Source: Lachnospiraceae bacterium (GTDB taxonomy: Bacteria > Bacillota > Clostridia > Lachnospirales > Lachnospiraceae). From it: 63,303 bases of DNA. The position numbers and the translations under genes were made by a program. Positions 17,427 to 25,753 of the stretch are shown here, one piece after another. The first letter of the stretch is position 1. Every line of letters starts with the position of its first letter. The notes beneath the pieces were generated by a model. It saw only the letters and a list, made by a program, of their open reading frames with translations. It did no database searches and was not told where the DNA came from. The stretch lies in contig JAFLSX010000004.1 in NCBI GenBank assembly GCA_022510705.1, positions 1-63,303 on the forward strand, given 5' to 3'.

Positions 17427-17999
17427 ATGAAAGAAAAGAGTGTGTTAAAAGAGATATTAGGCACCAGTATATTTTTACTGATCGTGGTTATGGCAACCTA
17501 TTTGCTGATTGTTTTTGTAGGACAGCGGGCAGTAGTAAGAGGTGCATCCATGGAACCAACGCTGTACGGAAGAGATGATAATAACCCCGATAAGGTGGGA
17601 GACAATTTGATCGTGGATAAGATCAGTTATCGTTTCAGCGACCCCAAGCGCTTTGATATCATTGTTTTTAATTTTCAGTATAACCGGAATGAGGATTTGA
17701 TAAAACGCATTATCGGACTGCCCGGTGAAACGGTGCAGATTGATACGCAGGGCAATATCTATATCAATGGAGAACGTTTGGAGGAAGGCTACGGAAAAGA
17801 AGTTATGCTGGATCCCGGCAGAGCTATTGAGCCCATTACTTTGGGCGATGGTGAATATTTTGTATTGGGTGACAACCGTAATAACAGTACGGACAGCCGT
17901 TTTGCCAGCGTAGGAAATGTGCATGAAAGCCAAATTATCGGCCGTGCATGGCTGCGTATCTGGCCGTTTAGCCGATTCGGTATATTAAAACATCAATAG
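17427..17999 (+). CDS. lepB: Type I signal peptidase (second copy)
   Basis: 190 aa. One N-terminal membrane helix (about 12-32) is followed by catalytic S41 in RGASMEPTL, catalytic K93 in LIKRIIGLPGE and LGDNRNNSTDSR. It differs from the copy at 15944 by a shorter, less basic N-terminus and an insertion after the serine box, so it is not a recent tandem duplicate. GGAGAAGGAG precedes the ATG. Both copies keep all catalytic residues, which suggests different substrate preference, as seen for the Sip paralogues of Bacillus. Confidence 0.95.
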   Translation: MKEKSVLKEILGTSIFLLIVVMATYLLIVFVGQRAVVRGASMEPTLYGRDDNNPDKVGDNLIVDKISYRFSDPKRFDIIVFNFQYNRNEDLIKRIIGLPGETVQIDTQGNIYINGERLEEGYGKEVMLDPGRAIEPITLGDGEYFVLGDNRNNSTDSRFASVGNVHESQIIGRAWLRIWPFSRFGILKHQ

Positions 18000-18038
18000 C
18001 ATAAAAAATGAATCAAACCATACAAGAAGAGGAAGAGA

Positions 18039-18803
18039 ATGGAAAACAGTATTTCTGCCATCAAGGCAGTCTTTGCAGAGGCTTCCATAGATGAACTGCC
18101 TGTTCTTATGGCAGAATATAAAGAGGATCACAGAAACGGTGTGCAGGCACTTATTACCTCCGCAACAAAAAGGTTGGAAGCAATAGAGAAGGAAAAGCAG
18201 CGTACGGAGCGGATGAAGCAGTATGAATATCAATATGCATCGGCTGCTTTTATCTGCGGTATCGATGAGGTGGGGCGTGGGCCCTTAGCCGGTCCGGTAG
18301 TAGCGGGAGCCGTTATTTTACCCAAGGATTGTGACATATTGTATCTAAATGATTCTAAGAAACTCTCCGAAAAAAAAAGAGAAGAGCTCTATGATGTGAT
18401 TATGGAAAAAGCTGTGGCGGCAGCTGTGGGTTATGCATCACCGCAGAGGATTGATGAAATTAATATCCTGCAGGCGACCTATGAGGCCATGCGGGAGGCC
18501 ATTACGAAGCTGTCTGTAAAGCCGGAGCTTTTGTTAAATGATGCGGTTACCATTCCGGGTGTGGATATGATGCAAGTGCCCATTATCAAAGGTGACGCCA
18601 AGAGTATTTCCATAGCGGCAGCCAGTATTATAGCAAAGGTGACAAGGGACAGACTGATGGTGGAGTATGATACGGTGTTTCCTCAGTACGGCTTTGCCGG
18701 CAACAAGGGCTATGGTTCAGCGGCCCATATTGAGGCACTGAAACAGTATGGTCCATGTCCCATTCACAGAAGGAGCTTTATTGGACACTTTGTAGAAGTA
18801 TAG
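18039..18803 (+). CDS. rnhB: Ribonuclease HII
   Basis: 254 aa. RNase HII nicks RNA in RNA-DNA hybrids, including single misincorporated ribonucleotides. The domain starts FICGIDEVGRGPLAGPVVAG with the catalytic DE pair, then LLNDAVTIPG with the third acidic residue. A ~70-residue N-terminal extension (IKAVFAEASIDELPVLMAEY) is typical of Firmicutes RnhB. The stop codon overlaps the RBS of the next gene. A second RNase H, type I, is encoded at 50175. Confidence 0.96.
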   Translation: MENSISAIKAVFAEASIDELPVLMAEYKEDHRNGVQALITSATKRLEAIEKEKQRTERMKQYEYQYASAAFICGIDEVGRGPLAGPVVAGAVILPKDCDILYLNDSKKLSEKKREELYDVIMEKAVAAAVGYASPQRIDEINILQATYEAMREAITKLSVKPELLLNDAVTIPGVDMMQVPIIKGDAKSISIAAASIIAKVTRDRLMVEYDTVFPQYGFAGNKGYGSAAHIEALKQYGPCPIHRRSFIGHFVEV

Positions 18804-18811
18804 GAGAATAC

Positions 18812-20539
18812 ATGAAGCTTTCTGATATTTTTTCCCCATCCTCCCGTCAGGTGAAGAGAGAGGAGAGACCTTCCGTTCGTAGCAGCGGAACTTCCAATGA
18901 AAATTTAAACAGACAGATCAAGTCGTTGACGCCCGGTAAGGTGCTGCAGGGGGAGGTCATTGAGAAAAACGGCGGAGAAGTCAAGATCAAACTGAGTGAC
19001 GATATGGTGTTGACTGCACGTTTGGATCAGGATGTAAACGTAGAGGCGGGCAAGATGCTTACCTTTGAGGTACGCAACAATGGCAGCCTTCTTTCTTTGA
19101 GTCCGCTTTTTACCAATACGGCCAATTCAGACACTGTTTTTAAGGCGTTGCAGATGGCAGGACTGCCCATCAACGAGACTACGGTTGCCATGACAGATTC
19201 CATGATGCAGCAGGGTATGAGTATAGACTCTAAATCCTTACAGGCTATGTTTAAAGAGGTGATGGCATTTCCGCAGACGGATCCTGCCAATATCGTGACA
19301 CTGCATCAGTTGGGACTGCCTCTTAATGAAGAGAATATTGCCCAGTTGGAAAATTACCAGAATTTACAGCATCAGTTGATGCAGGGCATGACGGACATAC
19401 TGGCAGAGCTGCCAGCAGCCTTTGGAGAAGTTTTGGCTGCAAACGGAGAAAAAAGTGCCGCAGAAATGTATCAGGCGCTGTTAGCTCTATTTTTGGAGAA
19501 TGGTGTAAGCGGCGGTGAAGAAGCGGCCATACTGCAGGCAGGCGAAGAGATAGCTGCTCCTCAGGATGGGGAAATCGCATCTTTGCCTTTGGAAGGAGAA
19601 GCCGCTGTTCTGATAGGTGAAGCGCCGGAAGAAGGTGCGCCGACAGGAGTGGAAAATGGACCGGAGGCAGTACTTTCTCAGGGAGAGGATGGCAGCGTTC
19701 CTACGGAAAGTAAGTTGCCCTTAAATACTGAGGAAAGAAACACACTGGCAAAATTATTTTCCGAATTTCCGGAGGAGGCAATACCGGATAAGAAGGATTT
19801 TCTGGCAGACATCAGGCAGGGAACGGTGGATACGAAGGATGTGTTAGAACTTTTGGCGCGTACGCAGCCCCAGACGGAGGAAGCCGGTAAAGCTCTCAGT
19901 GATATTTTAAAAAGTCCCGAGTTTCAGAAACTCTTTCAGGCACAGGTATTGGATCAATGGTCCTTAAAACCGGAAGAGCTTATGCAGGATAAAAAAGTGG
20001 AAGAACTGTATGAAAAATTAAACCGTCAGCTGGACAATATGAAGGAAATCTTGCAAAATAGTGGCGCAGGACAGACTGCAGCAGCTAAAAATGCTGGGAA
20101 TCTCAGTCAAAATTTGGATTTTATGAATCAAATGAACAATTTGTACACTTATGTACAGTTACCGCTGAAAATGGCGGGCAAACAGACGAATGGGGATTTG
20201 TATGTCTATACAAACAAACGTTCGTTGGCGAGAAAGGATGGAAATGTCAGTGCATTGCTGCATCTGGATATGGAGAATTTAGGGCCTGTGGACGTATATA
20301 TTGCCATGCAGCAGACACGGGTTACTACCCGCTTTACGGTGCGGGATGATGATATGTTAGACTTTTTGAATGACAATATGCATATCTTAAACGAGCGGCT
20401 GGAAAAAAAGGGATACTCCATGCGCTGTGAAATGACCGTCAGGGTGGAAGCGGATACCGCAAGTCCCATTGAACACATTTTGAATACGGATAAGAACAAT
20501 ACGGTGTTGGCACAGTACGGTTTTGATGTGCGCACCTAA
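18812..20539 (+). CDS. FliK-like protein with C-terminal hook-length-control domain
   Basis: 575 aa from ATG 18812, which has AGGAG 6 nt upstream; the frame opens earlier inside rnhB but without support. The N-terminal third has an OB-like segment (GKVLQGEVIEKNGGEVKIKL), the middle is acidic and low in complexity, and the C-terminal ~110 residues (from about YVQLPLKMAG) resemble the Flg_hook domain of FliK. The gene and its small FlhB-like neighbour match the position of ylqG-ylqH downstream of rnhB in Bacillus. No flagellar genes are visible here, so a flagellar role is unproven. Confidence 0.72.
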   Translation: MKLSDIFSPSSRQVKREERPSVRSSGTSNENLNRQIKSLTPGKVLQGEVIEKNGGEVKIKLSDDMVLTARLDQDVNVEAGKMLTFEVRNNGSLLSLSPLFTNTANSDTVFKALQMAGLPINETTVAMTDSMMQQGMSIDSKSLQAMFKEVMAFPQTDPANIVTLHQLGLPLNEENIAQLENYQNLQHQLMQGMTDILAELPAAFGEVLAANGEKSAAEMYQALLALFLENGVSGGEEAAILQAGEEIAAPQDGEIASLPLEGEAAVLIGEAPEEGAPTGVENGPEAVLSQGEDGSVPTESKLPLNTEERNTLAKLFSEFPEEAIPDKKDFLADIRQGTVDTKDVLELLARTQPQTEEAGKALSDILKSPEFQKLFQAQVLDQWSLKPEELMQDKKVEELYEKLNRQLDNMKEILQNSGAGQTAAAKNAGNLSQNLDFMNQMNNLYTYVQLPLKMAGKQTNGDLYVYTNKRSLARKDGNVSALLHLDMENLGPVDVYIAMQQTRVTTRFTVRDDDMLDFLNDNMHILNERLEKKGYSMRCEMTVRVEADTASPIEHILNTDKNNTVLAQYGFDVRT

Positions 20540-20548
20540 GGAGCAGAT

Positions 20549-20833
20549 ATGGAAGAAAAAAAGAATAAAATAAAACAGGCCATTGCTCTGGAATATAATC
20601 CCGATGAAGAGGCTCCTAAGGTCATTGCCACCGGCCGGGGGGCACTGGCGGAGCGTATTATTGAAAAGGCAAAAGAATCGGATGTTCCCATACACAGGGA
20701 TGATAAATTAGCGGATACACTGTCCCGTCTGGAGATAGGGGATATGATTCCGCCGGAACTCTATGAAGTAGTGGCGGAGATCCTGATATTTGTGGATTCT
20801 ATGGATAAGATAAAAGCCAAAGTGAATAAATAA
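20549..20833 (+). CDS. Small FlhB C-terminal-domain-like protein (FlhX/YlqH type)
   Basis: 94 aa corresponding to the cytoplasmic C-terminal domain of FlhB/YscU export-switch proteins, without membrane helices. It contains ALEYNPDEEAPKVIATGRG, then ADTLSRLEIGDMIPPELYEVVAEIL, both characteristic. The self-cleavage NPTH motif of full FlhB is replaced by NPDE. Bacillus YlqH, encoded at the same locus, can stand in for the FlhB C-domain. It starts 9 nt after the FliK-like gene, and a strong terminator follows. Confidence 0.8.
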   Translation: MEEKKNKIKQAIALEYNPDEEAPKVIATGRGALAERIIEKAKESDVPIHRDDKLADTLSRLEIGDMIPPELYEVVAEILIFVDSMDKIKAKVNK

Positions 20834-20852
20834 ATTATAATAAAGTCATAAC

Positions 20853-20908
20853 AAATAGCATACTGCAGTGATAACATAGGCGAAGTTCACTGCAGTATGC
20901 TATTTTTG
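20853..20908 (+). terminator. Strong rho-independent terminator
   Basis: A perfect 19-bp stem (20853-20871 with 20887-20905) encloses a 15-nt loop and ends in a short T-run. It closes the lepB-to-flhX-like operon and insulates the vanG-like promoter that follows. Confidence 0.93.
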
Positions 20909-20919
20909 TATTTATGAAT

Positions 20920-20963
20920 TAAGAAAATCCTAAGAAATATTTAAATGCCTCCTAAATATTCTC
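20920..20963 (+). promoter_or_regulatory. Four 11-bp direct repeats, candidate OmpR-type regulator sites
   Basis: Four consecutive 11-nt units begin at 20920, 20931, 20942 and 20953. Units 1 and 2 begin TAAGAAA; units 3 and 4 begin TAAAT. The array ends exactly at the extended -10 of the next promoter. An 11-bp period is one helical turn plus a fraction and is typical of OmpR/PhoB response-regulator half-sites. The assignment to a regulator is inferred. Confidence 0.6.
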
Positions 20964-20972
20964 TGCTATAGT
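20964..20972 (+). promoter_or_regulatory. Extended -10 promoter of the vanG-like ligase operon
   Basis: TGC plus TATAGT (20967-20972) forms an extended -10. The -35 position (about 20944-20949) reads AATGCC and is not a -35 box, so an activator bound to the repeats at 20920-20963 is likely needed. Confidence 0.55.
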
Positions 20973-21015
20973 GAAAATAATTGAACGAAGAACATATGAA
21001 GGAACGGAGATTTAC

Positions 21016-22068
21016 ATGAAAAAAATACTGGTTATTTTTGGGGGCTGCTCCACGGAATATGAAGTTTCCCTGACTTCTGCATCAGCCGTGTTAGCGGTAA
21101 TGGACAGAAGCCGCTATGAAGTCCTGCACCTTGGCATTACGAGAGAAGGACAGGCGCTCTACTATGAAGGTAAGGAAGAAAGAATCGCAAATAATACCTG
21201 GCAGGAAGAGAACTGTTATCCGGCCACTATTTCCATGAGCAGAGGAAAACCCACACTTTGGGTGGAGAGGGAAGAACGTTTGAAAAAGATGGAATTTGAC
21301 ATAGCATTTCCCATTCTTCACGGAAAAAACGGTGAAGACGGCTCGTTGCAGGGACTCTGTGAAATAGCGGCTATTCCTTTGGCCGGCTGCGGTATGGAAA
21401 GTTCCGTGATCGGAATGGATAAAGTGTTGGCACATACGCTGGTTTCCCTGGCGGGTATCAGGGTGCCTGAAAGTGTAACCATAAGCAGTATGGCAGAGTA
21501 TGAAGATAAGCGGACTGAAATAGAGGCATTGGGATTTCCCCTTTTTGTCAAACCGGTGAGGGCCGGCTCCTCTTTTGGCATCAGTCGTGTTGGAAAGTGG
21601 GAGGATATGGAAGATGCGGTTTGCGAAGCCTTTTTACATGATAAAAAAGTGGTAATAGAGGAGAGCATAAGCGGTTTTGAGGTAGGCTGTGCGGTTATGG
21701 GAAATGAGGAGCTTACTTTAGGCAGAGTGGATGAAATTGAACTTTCAGAAGGATTTTTTGACTATGAAGAAAAATATACTTTAAAAACCTCCTCCATCCA
21801 TATGCCGGCACGGATCAGTGAAGAAGAGGAACAGCGGATAAAAAAGACTGCGGCAAAAATCTATCGTACCTTAGGGTGCAGGGGCTTTACCAGAGTGGAT
21901 ATGTTCTTTACGCAGGAAAAGGAAATTGTGTTCAACGAGATCAATACCATTCCCGGCTTTACTTCTCACAGCAGGTTTCCCAATATGATGAAGGGAGTCG
22001 GAATGGAGTTTGCGGAAGTGGTGGATCAAGTTTTGGAGCTGGCGGTAAATACCCGCTCAAATCCATAA
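21016..22068 (+). CDS. vanG: VanG-type D-alanine--D-serine (or D-Ala) ligase
   Basis: 350 aa, ATP-grasp ligase. Compared from memory with VanG it shares IFGGCSTEYEVSL, VKPVRAGSSFGIS, GRVDEIELSEGFFDYEEKY and NTIPGFTSHSRFPNMMKG, so it is closer to VanG than to ordinary Ddl. VanG makes D-Ala-D-Ser for peptidoglycan precursors with low vancomycin affinity. Start ATG 21016 has CGGAG 6 nt upstream; an earlier ATG at 20971 lies inside the promoter. The next two genes are the halves of VanT, supporting D-Ser use. VanXY, VanY and VanW are absent from the window, so resistance cannot be claimed, and it may be an intrinsic ligase. Confidence 0.85.
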   Translation: MKKILVIFGGCSTEYEVSLTSASAVLAVMDRSRYEVLHLGITREGQALYYEGKEERIANNTWQEENCYPATISMSRGKPTLWVEREERLKKMEFDIAFPILHGKNGEDGSLQGLCEIAAIPLAGCGMESSVIGMDKVLAHTLVSLAGIRVPESVTISSMAEYEDKRTEIEALGFPLFVKPVRAGSSFGISRVGKWEDMEDAVCEAFLHDKKVVIEESISGFEVGCAVMGNEELTLGRVDEIELSEGFFDYEEKYTLKTSSIHMPARISEEEEQRIKKTAAKIYRTLGCRGFTRVDMFFTQEKEIVFNEINTIPGFTSHSRFPNMMKGVGMEFAEVVDQVLELAVNTRSNP

Positions 22069-22093
22069 ATAAAACAGTGCGGAGGGGATTTAT

Positions 22094-23218
22094 TTGCAGC
22101 AGGGAGCAAGACTAAAAGGGCTGGATGATTTTAAGTGGATAGCAGCGGCGTTAGTAGTGGCAATTCATACTTCGCCCTTGGAAAGCATAAATGAGACGGC
22201 GGATTTTTTGCTTACCAGGGTATTAGCCAGATTGGCGGTGCCTTTTTTCTTGATGGTGACCGGTTATTTTGTATTATATGGCGCATATGCAGCGGGTGAT
22301 TCCGCCAAGATCAGACGTTTTTTATTTAAATTGCTGTGTCTGTATCTGGCAACCACATTACTTTATCTGCCCGTCAGATTATATCAGTTTTTAGGAGAAT
22401 GGACGCTTTATAGAAATATTGCGCCCATGGAACTCTTATTGCAGGCGGGAAGAGCATTTTTCTTTGACGGAACCTATTACCATCTCTGGTATCTGCCAGC
22501 CGTGGTATTGGGATTGATCCTGGTTTGGGGAGGCTTATCAATACTGGGAAGAACAAGGACTTTTCTTTGTGCATGGCTGCTCTATCTGATTGGTCTTTTT
22601 GGGGATAGTTACTATGGAGTGACCGCCCAAATCCCCTTACTGAACTCCCTGTATGAGGTGATATTTAAAATTTCTTCCCATACCAGAAACGGATTGTTTT
22701 TTGCGCCCCTTTTTTTATTACTGGGTTATGAAGTCGCGGTCCGAACGCAGTTGCAAGCCGGTCCTGACAGTCAGTCAGATGAAAACGGCAGCATCAGAAA
22801 AGAATCTGCCCTGTTCTTTTTCGGTACCCTGCTCTTGATGTGCGGGGAGGGGCTGGGATTACATATACTCAGATTGCAGCGCCATGACAGTATGTACTTG
22901 CTCCTTCCTTTTTGCATGCAGGGCTTGTTTGCCCTGTTGCTATCATGTAAAGGTATATGGAGTAAAACGCAGGATTTCAATACAAAGGCACAATGGAAGG
23001 CTTTTTATGAAAAAGGTCCCATGCTTTTATACTGTCTGCATCCTGCCGTCATTTTAATTTTGAGAGGGTTTGTAAAAGTGACCGGGTTTCGATTTATGCT
23101 CACGATCAGTCCTCTCTACTATTTGATCGTACTGGGAGGCAGTTTGTGTCTGGTATATATTTGCATCCGGATAAGGGGAGTATATGAATCAGTCGGTGAA
23201 AGAAAAAAGCATTTCTAA
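22094..23218 (+). CDS. VanT-like membrane (acyltransferase-3 type) half
   Basis: 374 aa with about ten membrane helices. It starts at TTG 22094, 6 nt after GGAGGGG. It resembles the N-terminal membrane half of VanT serine racemase: FKWIAAALVVAIH, LAVPFFLMVTGYF, YLIGLFGDSYYG, TRNGLFFAPLFLLLGY and RHDSMYLLLP recall matching VanT segments. In VanT this half is thought to handle serine uptake and is fused to the racemase. Here it ends 35 nt inside a separate racemase gene in another frame. It might also be described as an acyltransferase family 3 protein, but the neighbours favour VanT. Confidence 0.85.
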   Translation: MQQGARLKGLDDFKWIAAALVVAIHTSPLESINETADFLLTRVLARLAVPFFLMVTGYFVLYGAYAAGDSAKIRRFLFKLLCLYLATTLLYLPVRLYQFLGEWTLYRNIAPMELLLQAGRAFFFDGTYYHLWYLPAVVLGLILVWGGLSILGRTRTFLCAWLLYLIGLFGDSYYGVTAQIPLLNSLYEVIFKISSHTRNGLFFAPLFLLLGYEVAVRTQLQAGPDSQSDENGSIRKESALFFFGTLLLMCGEGLGLHILRLQRHDSMYLLLPFCMQGLFALLLSCKGIWSKTQDFNTKAQWKAFYEKGPMLLYCLHPAVILILRGFVKVTGFRFMLTISPLYYLIVLGGSLCLVYICIRIRGVYESVGERKKHF

Positions 23219-24356
23219 ATGGAAGATAGAAAATAAAATAGAAGATACCGAAAAACCCGGCAGGGCGTGGCTGGAAATTTCCCTGCAGAAGCTGCGGGAA
23301 AATTACAGGGCATTATTATCCAAAATGCCTACGGGCTGTGCCAGCATGGCTGTAATTAAAGCAGATGCCTATGGGCATGGCGCCATTAAAGTAGCAGAGG
23401 TCTTGGAAAAGGAAGGTTGTGGACATTTTGCGGTAGCTACACTGGAAGAAGGCATTGCACTGCGGGCTGCAGGTATCGGCGGAGAGATTCTGGTGTTGGG
23501 ATACACCATGCCCAGAGATGCATTTTTATTAAAACGCTATGGACTGCTGCAGACGGTAGTGGATGAGTCCCACGCGGCTGCGCTGGCAGGTACGGGATGT
23601 TTTCTTCGCACGCATCTGGCAGTGGATACCGGTATGAACAGGCTGGGAATTTCCTGCAAGGATATAGAATCTATCGAGCGGGTATTAAGACTGCCGGGGC
23701 TTCGGGTGGAGGGACTGTATTCCCATATGAGTGTGGCGGACAGTGACAGAAAAGAGGATCGTCTGTTTACCTTAAGACAGATTGAAGATTTTATGAACCT
23801 GAAGAAAAAGTTGGAAGAAAAAGGTTTTTTCCCCGTATGTCATATGCAGAGTAGTTACGGTCTCTTGTTTTATCCCATGGAAGGAATGTCTTATGCACGT
23901 CCGGGGATTGCACTCTATGGCTGTGCCAGTAATTCTCCCAAGGAGAGACTTGGACTGTCCCTAAGACCGGTATTGAGTTTAAAATGCCGGATTGCCTGTA
24001 TTCGTACCGTGGAGGCAGGCGGCTACGTATCTTACGGCAGAACCTGGCAAGCCGGAAAAAAGTGCAGATTAGCCGTCATAGCCATCGGCTATGCGGACGG
24101 GCTGCCCAGAAGCCTGCAGCAGGGTTATGCGCTGGTAAAAGGGAAAAAGGCACCCATTGTAGGACGTATCTGCATGGATCAAACGATATTGGATGTGACG
24201 GGGATTCCGGTTAAAGAGGGGGATATCGTAACATTGATAGGGAAGGATGGAGAGGAAGAAATACAGGCTGTATCTCTGGCGGAACGGGCAGGAAGCATTA
24301 CCAACGAACTCCTTAGCAGATTAGGCGGAAGGCTCACCAAAATTTACATAGAATAA
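23184..24356 (+). CDS. VanT-like alanine/serine racemase half
   Basis: 390 aa PLP racemase. PLP lysine K59 lies in AVIKADAYGHG; the second catalytic base is probably the tyrosine in VSYGRTWQAG; IGYADGLPRSL and GRICMDQTILDV are family blocks. It corresponds to the C-terminal half of VanT, which makes D-Ser. It has its own ATG with AAGGGGAG upstream and overlaps the membrane-half gene by 35 nt in the +1 frame, so the halves are separate but translationally coupled. Deleting one A from the A6 tract at 23203-23208 would fuse the frames, so an assembly slip should be excluded. It could also serve as the cell's alanine racemase. Confidence 0.88.
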   Translation: MNQSVKEKSISKWKIENKIEDTEKPGRAWLEISLQKLRENYRALLSKMPTGCASMAVIKADAYGHGAIKVAEVLEKEGCGHFAVATLEEGIALRAAGIGGEILVLGYTMPRDAFLLKRYGLLQTVVDESHAAALAGTGCFLRTHLAVDTGMNRLGISCKDIESIERVLRLPGLRVEGLYSHMSVADSDRKEDRLFTLRQIEDFMNLKKKLEEKGFFPVCHMQSSYGLLFYPMEGMSYARPGIALYGCASNSPKERLGLSLRPVLSLKCRIACIRTVEAGGYVSYGRTWQAGKKCRLAVIAIGYADGLPRSLQQGYALVKGKKAPIVGRICMDQTILDVTGIPVKEGDIVTLIGKDGEEEIQAVSLAERAGSITNELLSRLGGRLTKIYIE

Positions 24357-24457
24357 GGGCAGCATTACGGTAGGAGCTGTCAGGGAAGATTTGTTTGACG
24401 GGCGCATTCTTGGGAAGTATACTGAAAAAAGAAAGCCGTGGATGGGAGGATATATAT

Positions 24458-24829
24458 TTGCCCGGATCAAACAACAGAAAAACCGGAACAGAACAGGAAG
24501 AACGGGCTGCGAAGTATTTAGCAGCCCGCGGATTTCGGATTGTGGAGCGCAATTTCCGTTGCACACAGGGTGAGATTGATATTATAGGCTATGACGGAGA
24601 ATATTTGGTATTTGTAGAGGTAAAATATCGCAGCAGCAGCCGGTATGACAGTCCTCTTGCGGCGGTGGGGAATGCCAAGATGAAAAAAATCTGCCGTGTG
24701 GCAGATTATTACCGCTATCAGGCGCGGATTGGGAAAGAGGTCCCTGTGCGCTATGATGTAGTCGGTATTCTGCGGGAAGAAATCATATGGATACCCAATG
24801 CATTTCCACATATCTATAGTCGGGGTTAA
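24458..24829 (+). CDS. yraN: UPF0102 (YraN) family endonuclease-like protein
   Basis: 123 aa from TTG 24458, which lies 7 nt after GGGAGGA. The usual family length supports this over an ATG at 24395. Typical motifs are EERAAKYLAARGF, NFRCTQGEIDII and LVFVEVKYRSS, the E-D-EVK pattern of restriction-endonuclease-fold nucleases. Its function is unknown. It is probably cotranscribed with the racemase gene and with pgeF 16 nt downstream. Confidence 0.92.
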   Translation: MPGSNNRKTGTEQEERAAKYLAARGFRIVERNFRCTQGEIDIIGYDGEYLVFVEVKYRSSSRYDSPLAAVGNAKMKKICRVADYYRYQARIGKEVPVRYDVVGILREEIIWIPNAFPHIYSRG

Positions 24830-24845
24830 AGAAAGGCAGGAGAAA

Positions 24846-25685
24846 ATGAAATTTGTTCGCAAGGGTATAAGCCCTGTATTAGAGGAAAAAGAACAGAACG
24901 GATTGGTTTATCTGACCTTTCCTGCTTTTAGCAGGACCGGCATCGTATCTCATTTATTTTCCACCCGTATGGGGGGCATCAGTCAAGGGATGTTTTCCAC
25001 TTTGAATCTCAGCTTTACCAGAGGGGATGATAAAGAAGCGGTTATAGAAAACTACAGACGTGTTGCGGCGGTTTTAGGGTGTGAACTAAAGGATTTTGTC
25101 TGTTCGGACCAGACCCATACCGTCAATATCAGAAAGGTAACGAAGGCAGACTGCGGCAAAGGTGTAATCTATCCTAAGGATTATGGGGATGTGGACGGAC
25201 TCATCACAGACGAACTGGGGATTGTATTGTCTACTTTCTATGCCGACTGTGTCCCCCTGTATTTTGTGGATACAAAGAAGAGGGTGATCGGACTGGCCCA
25301 TTCCGGCTGGAGGGGAACAGTAGGAAGGATTGGAGCCGGAATGGTGCGGCTGATGCAGGAGGAATACGGCTGCCATGCAAAGGATATTCTGGCGGCTGTT
25401 GGACCATCCATCTGTCGGGACTGCTATGAAGTCTCGGAGGATGTGGCGGATGTTTTTAAAAAGGAGTTTGGAGAAGCGGTATTAACTGCGGGAATGGCAC
25501 CCGGCAAATACCAACTGGATTTATGGAAGGCCAATGAGCTGGTACTTAAGCAGGCGGGACTCTCTCCCAAGCAGATTACGGTGACGGATATTTGTACCTG
25601 CTGTAATCCTGCGCTTTTATTTTCCCATAGAGCCAGTCATGGGAAAAGAGGAAATCTGGGGGCGTTCTTAATGTTAAAGCCTTAA
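24846..25685 (+). CDS. pgeF: Purine nucleoside phosphorylase / laccase-domain protein (PgeF, YfiH)
   Basis: 279 aa. Members of this family were first called multicopper polyphenol oxidases; later work gave them purine nucleoside phosphorylase and adenosine deaminase activity, and PgeF a role in editing peptidoglycan precursors. The zinc-site motifs are SDQTHTVNI, ADCVPLYFVD, AHSGWRGTVGRIG and CTCCNPALLFSHR. ATG 24846 follows AGGAG closely, with AAAGG slightly further upstream. An editing role would fit the neighbouring D-amino-acid ligase and racemase genes, but that is inference. Confidence 0.9.
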   Translation: MKFVRKGISPVLEEKEQNGLVYLTFPAFSRTGIVSHLFSTRMGGISQGMFSTLNLSFTRGDDKEAVIENYRRVAAVLGCELKDFVCSDQTHTVNIRKVTKADCGKGVIYPKDYGDVDGLITDELGIVLSTFYADCVPLYFVDTKKRVIGLAHSGWRGTVGRIGAGMVRLMQEEYGCHAKDILAAVGPSICRDCYEVSEDVADVFKKEFGEAVLTAGMAPGKYQLDLWKANELVLKQAGLSPKQITVTDICTCCNPALLFSHRASHGKRGNLGAFLMLKP

Positions 25686-25753
25686 AGTATAGGGGCCAAT
25701 GTAATGTGTAAATAATACAAAATACGTACCAAATGGGGAGAATGTGAGGAAAT

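Noticed and set aside
18812..20833. Flagellar operon
   Set aside because: Only a FliK-like protein and an FlhB-tail-like protein are present; no structural or export genes are in the window.
23201..23209. Possible -1 programmed frameshift at A-AAA-AAG in the end of the VanT membrane half
   Set aside because: The slippery heptamer is in the correct phase, but a -1 shift leads to the wrong frame; the racemase lies in the +1 frame. The racemase also has its own RBS and start.
25716..25737. Weak 11-nt repeat upstream of the response regulator (TACAAAATACG and TACCAAATGGG)
   Set aside because: Only two imperfect units, unlike the four clean repeats before the vanG-like gene; chance is likely.
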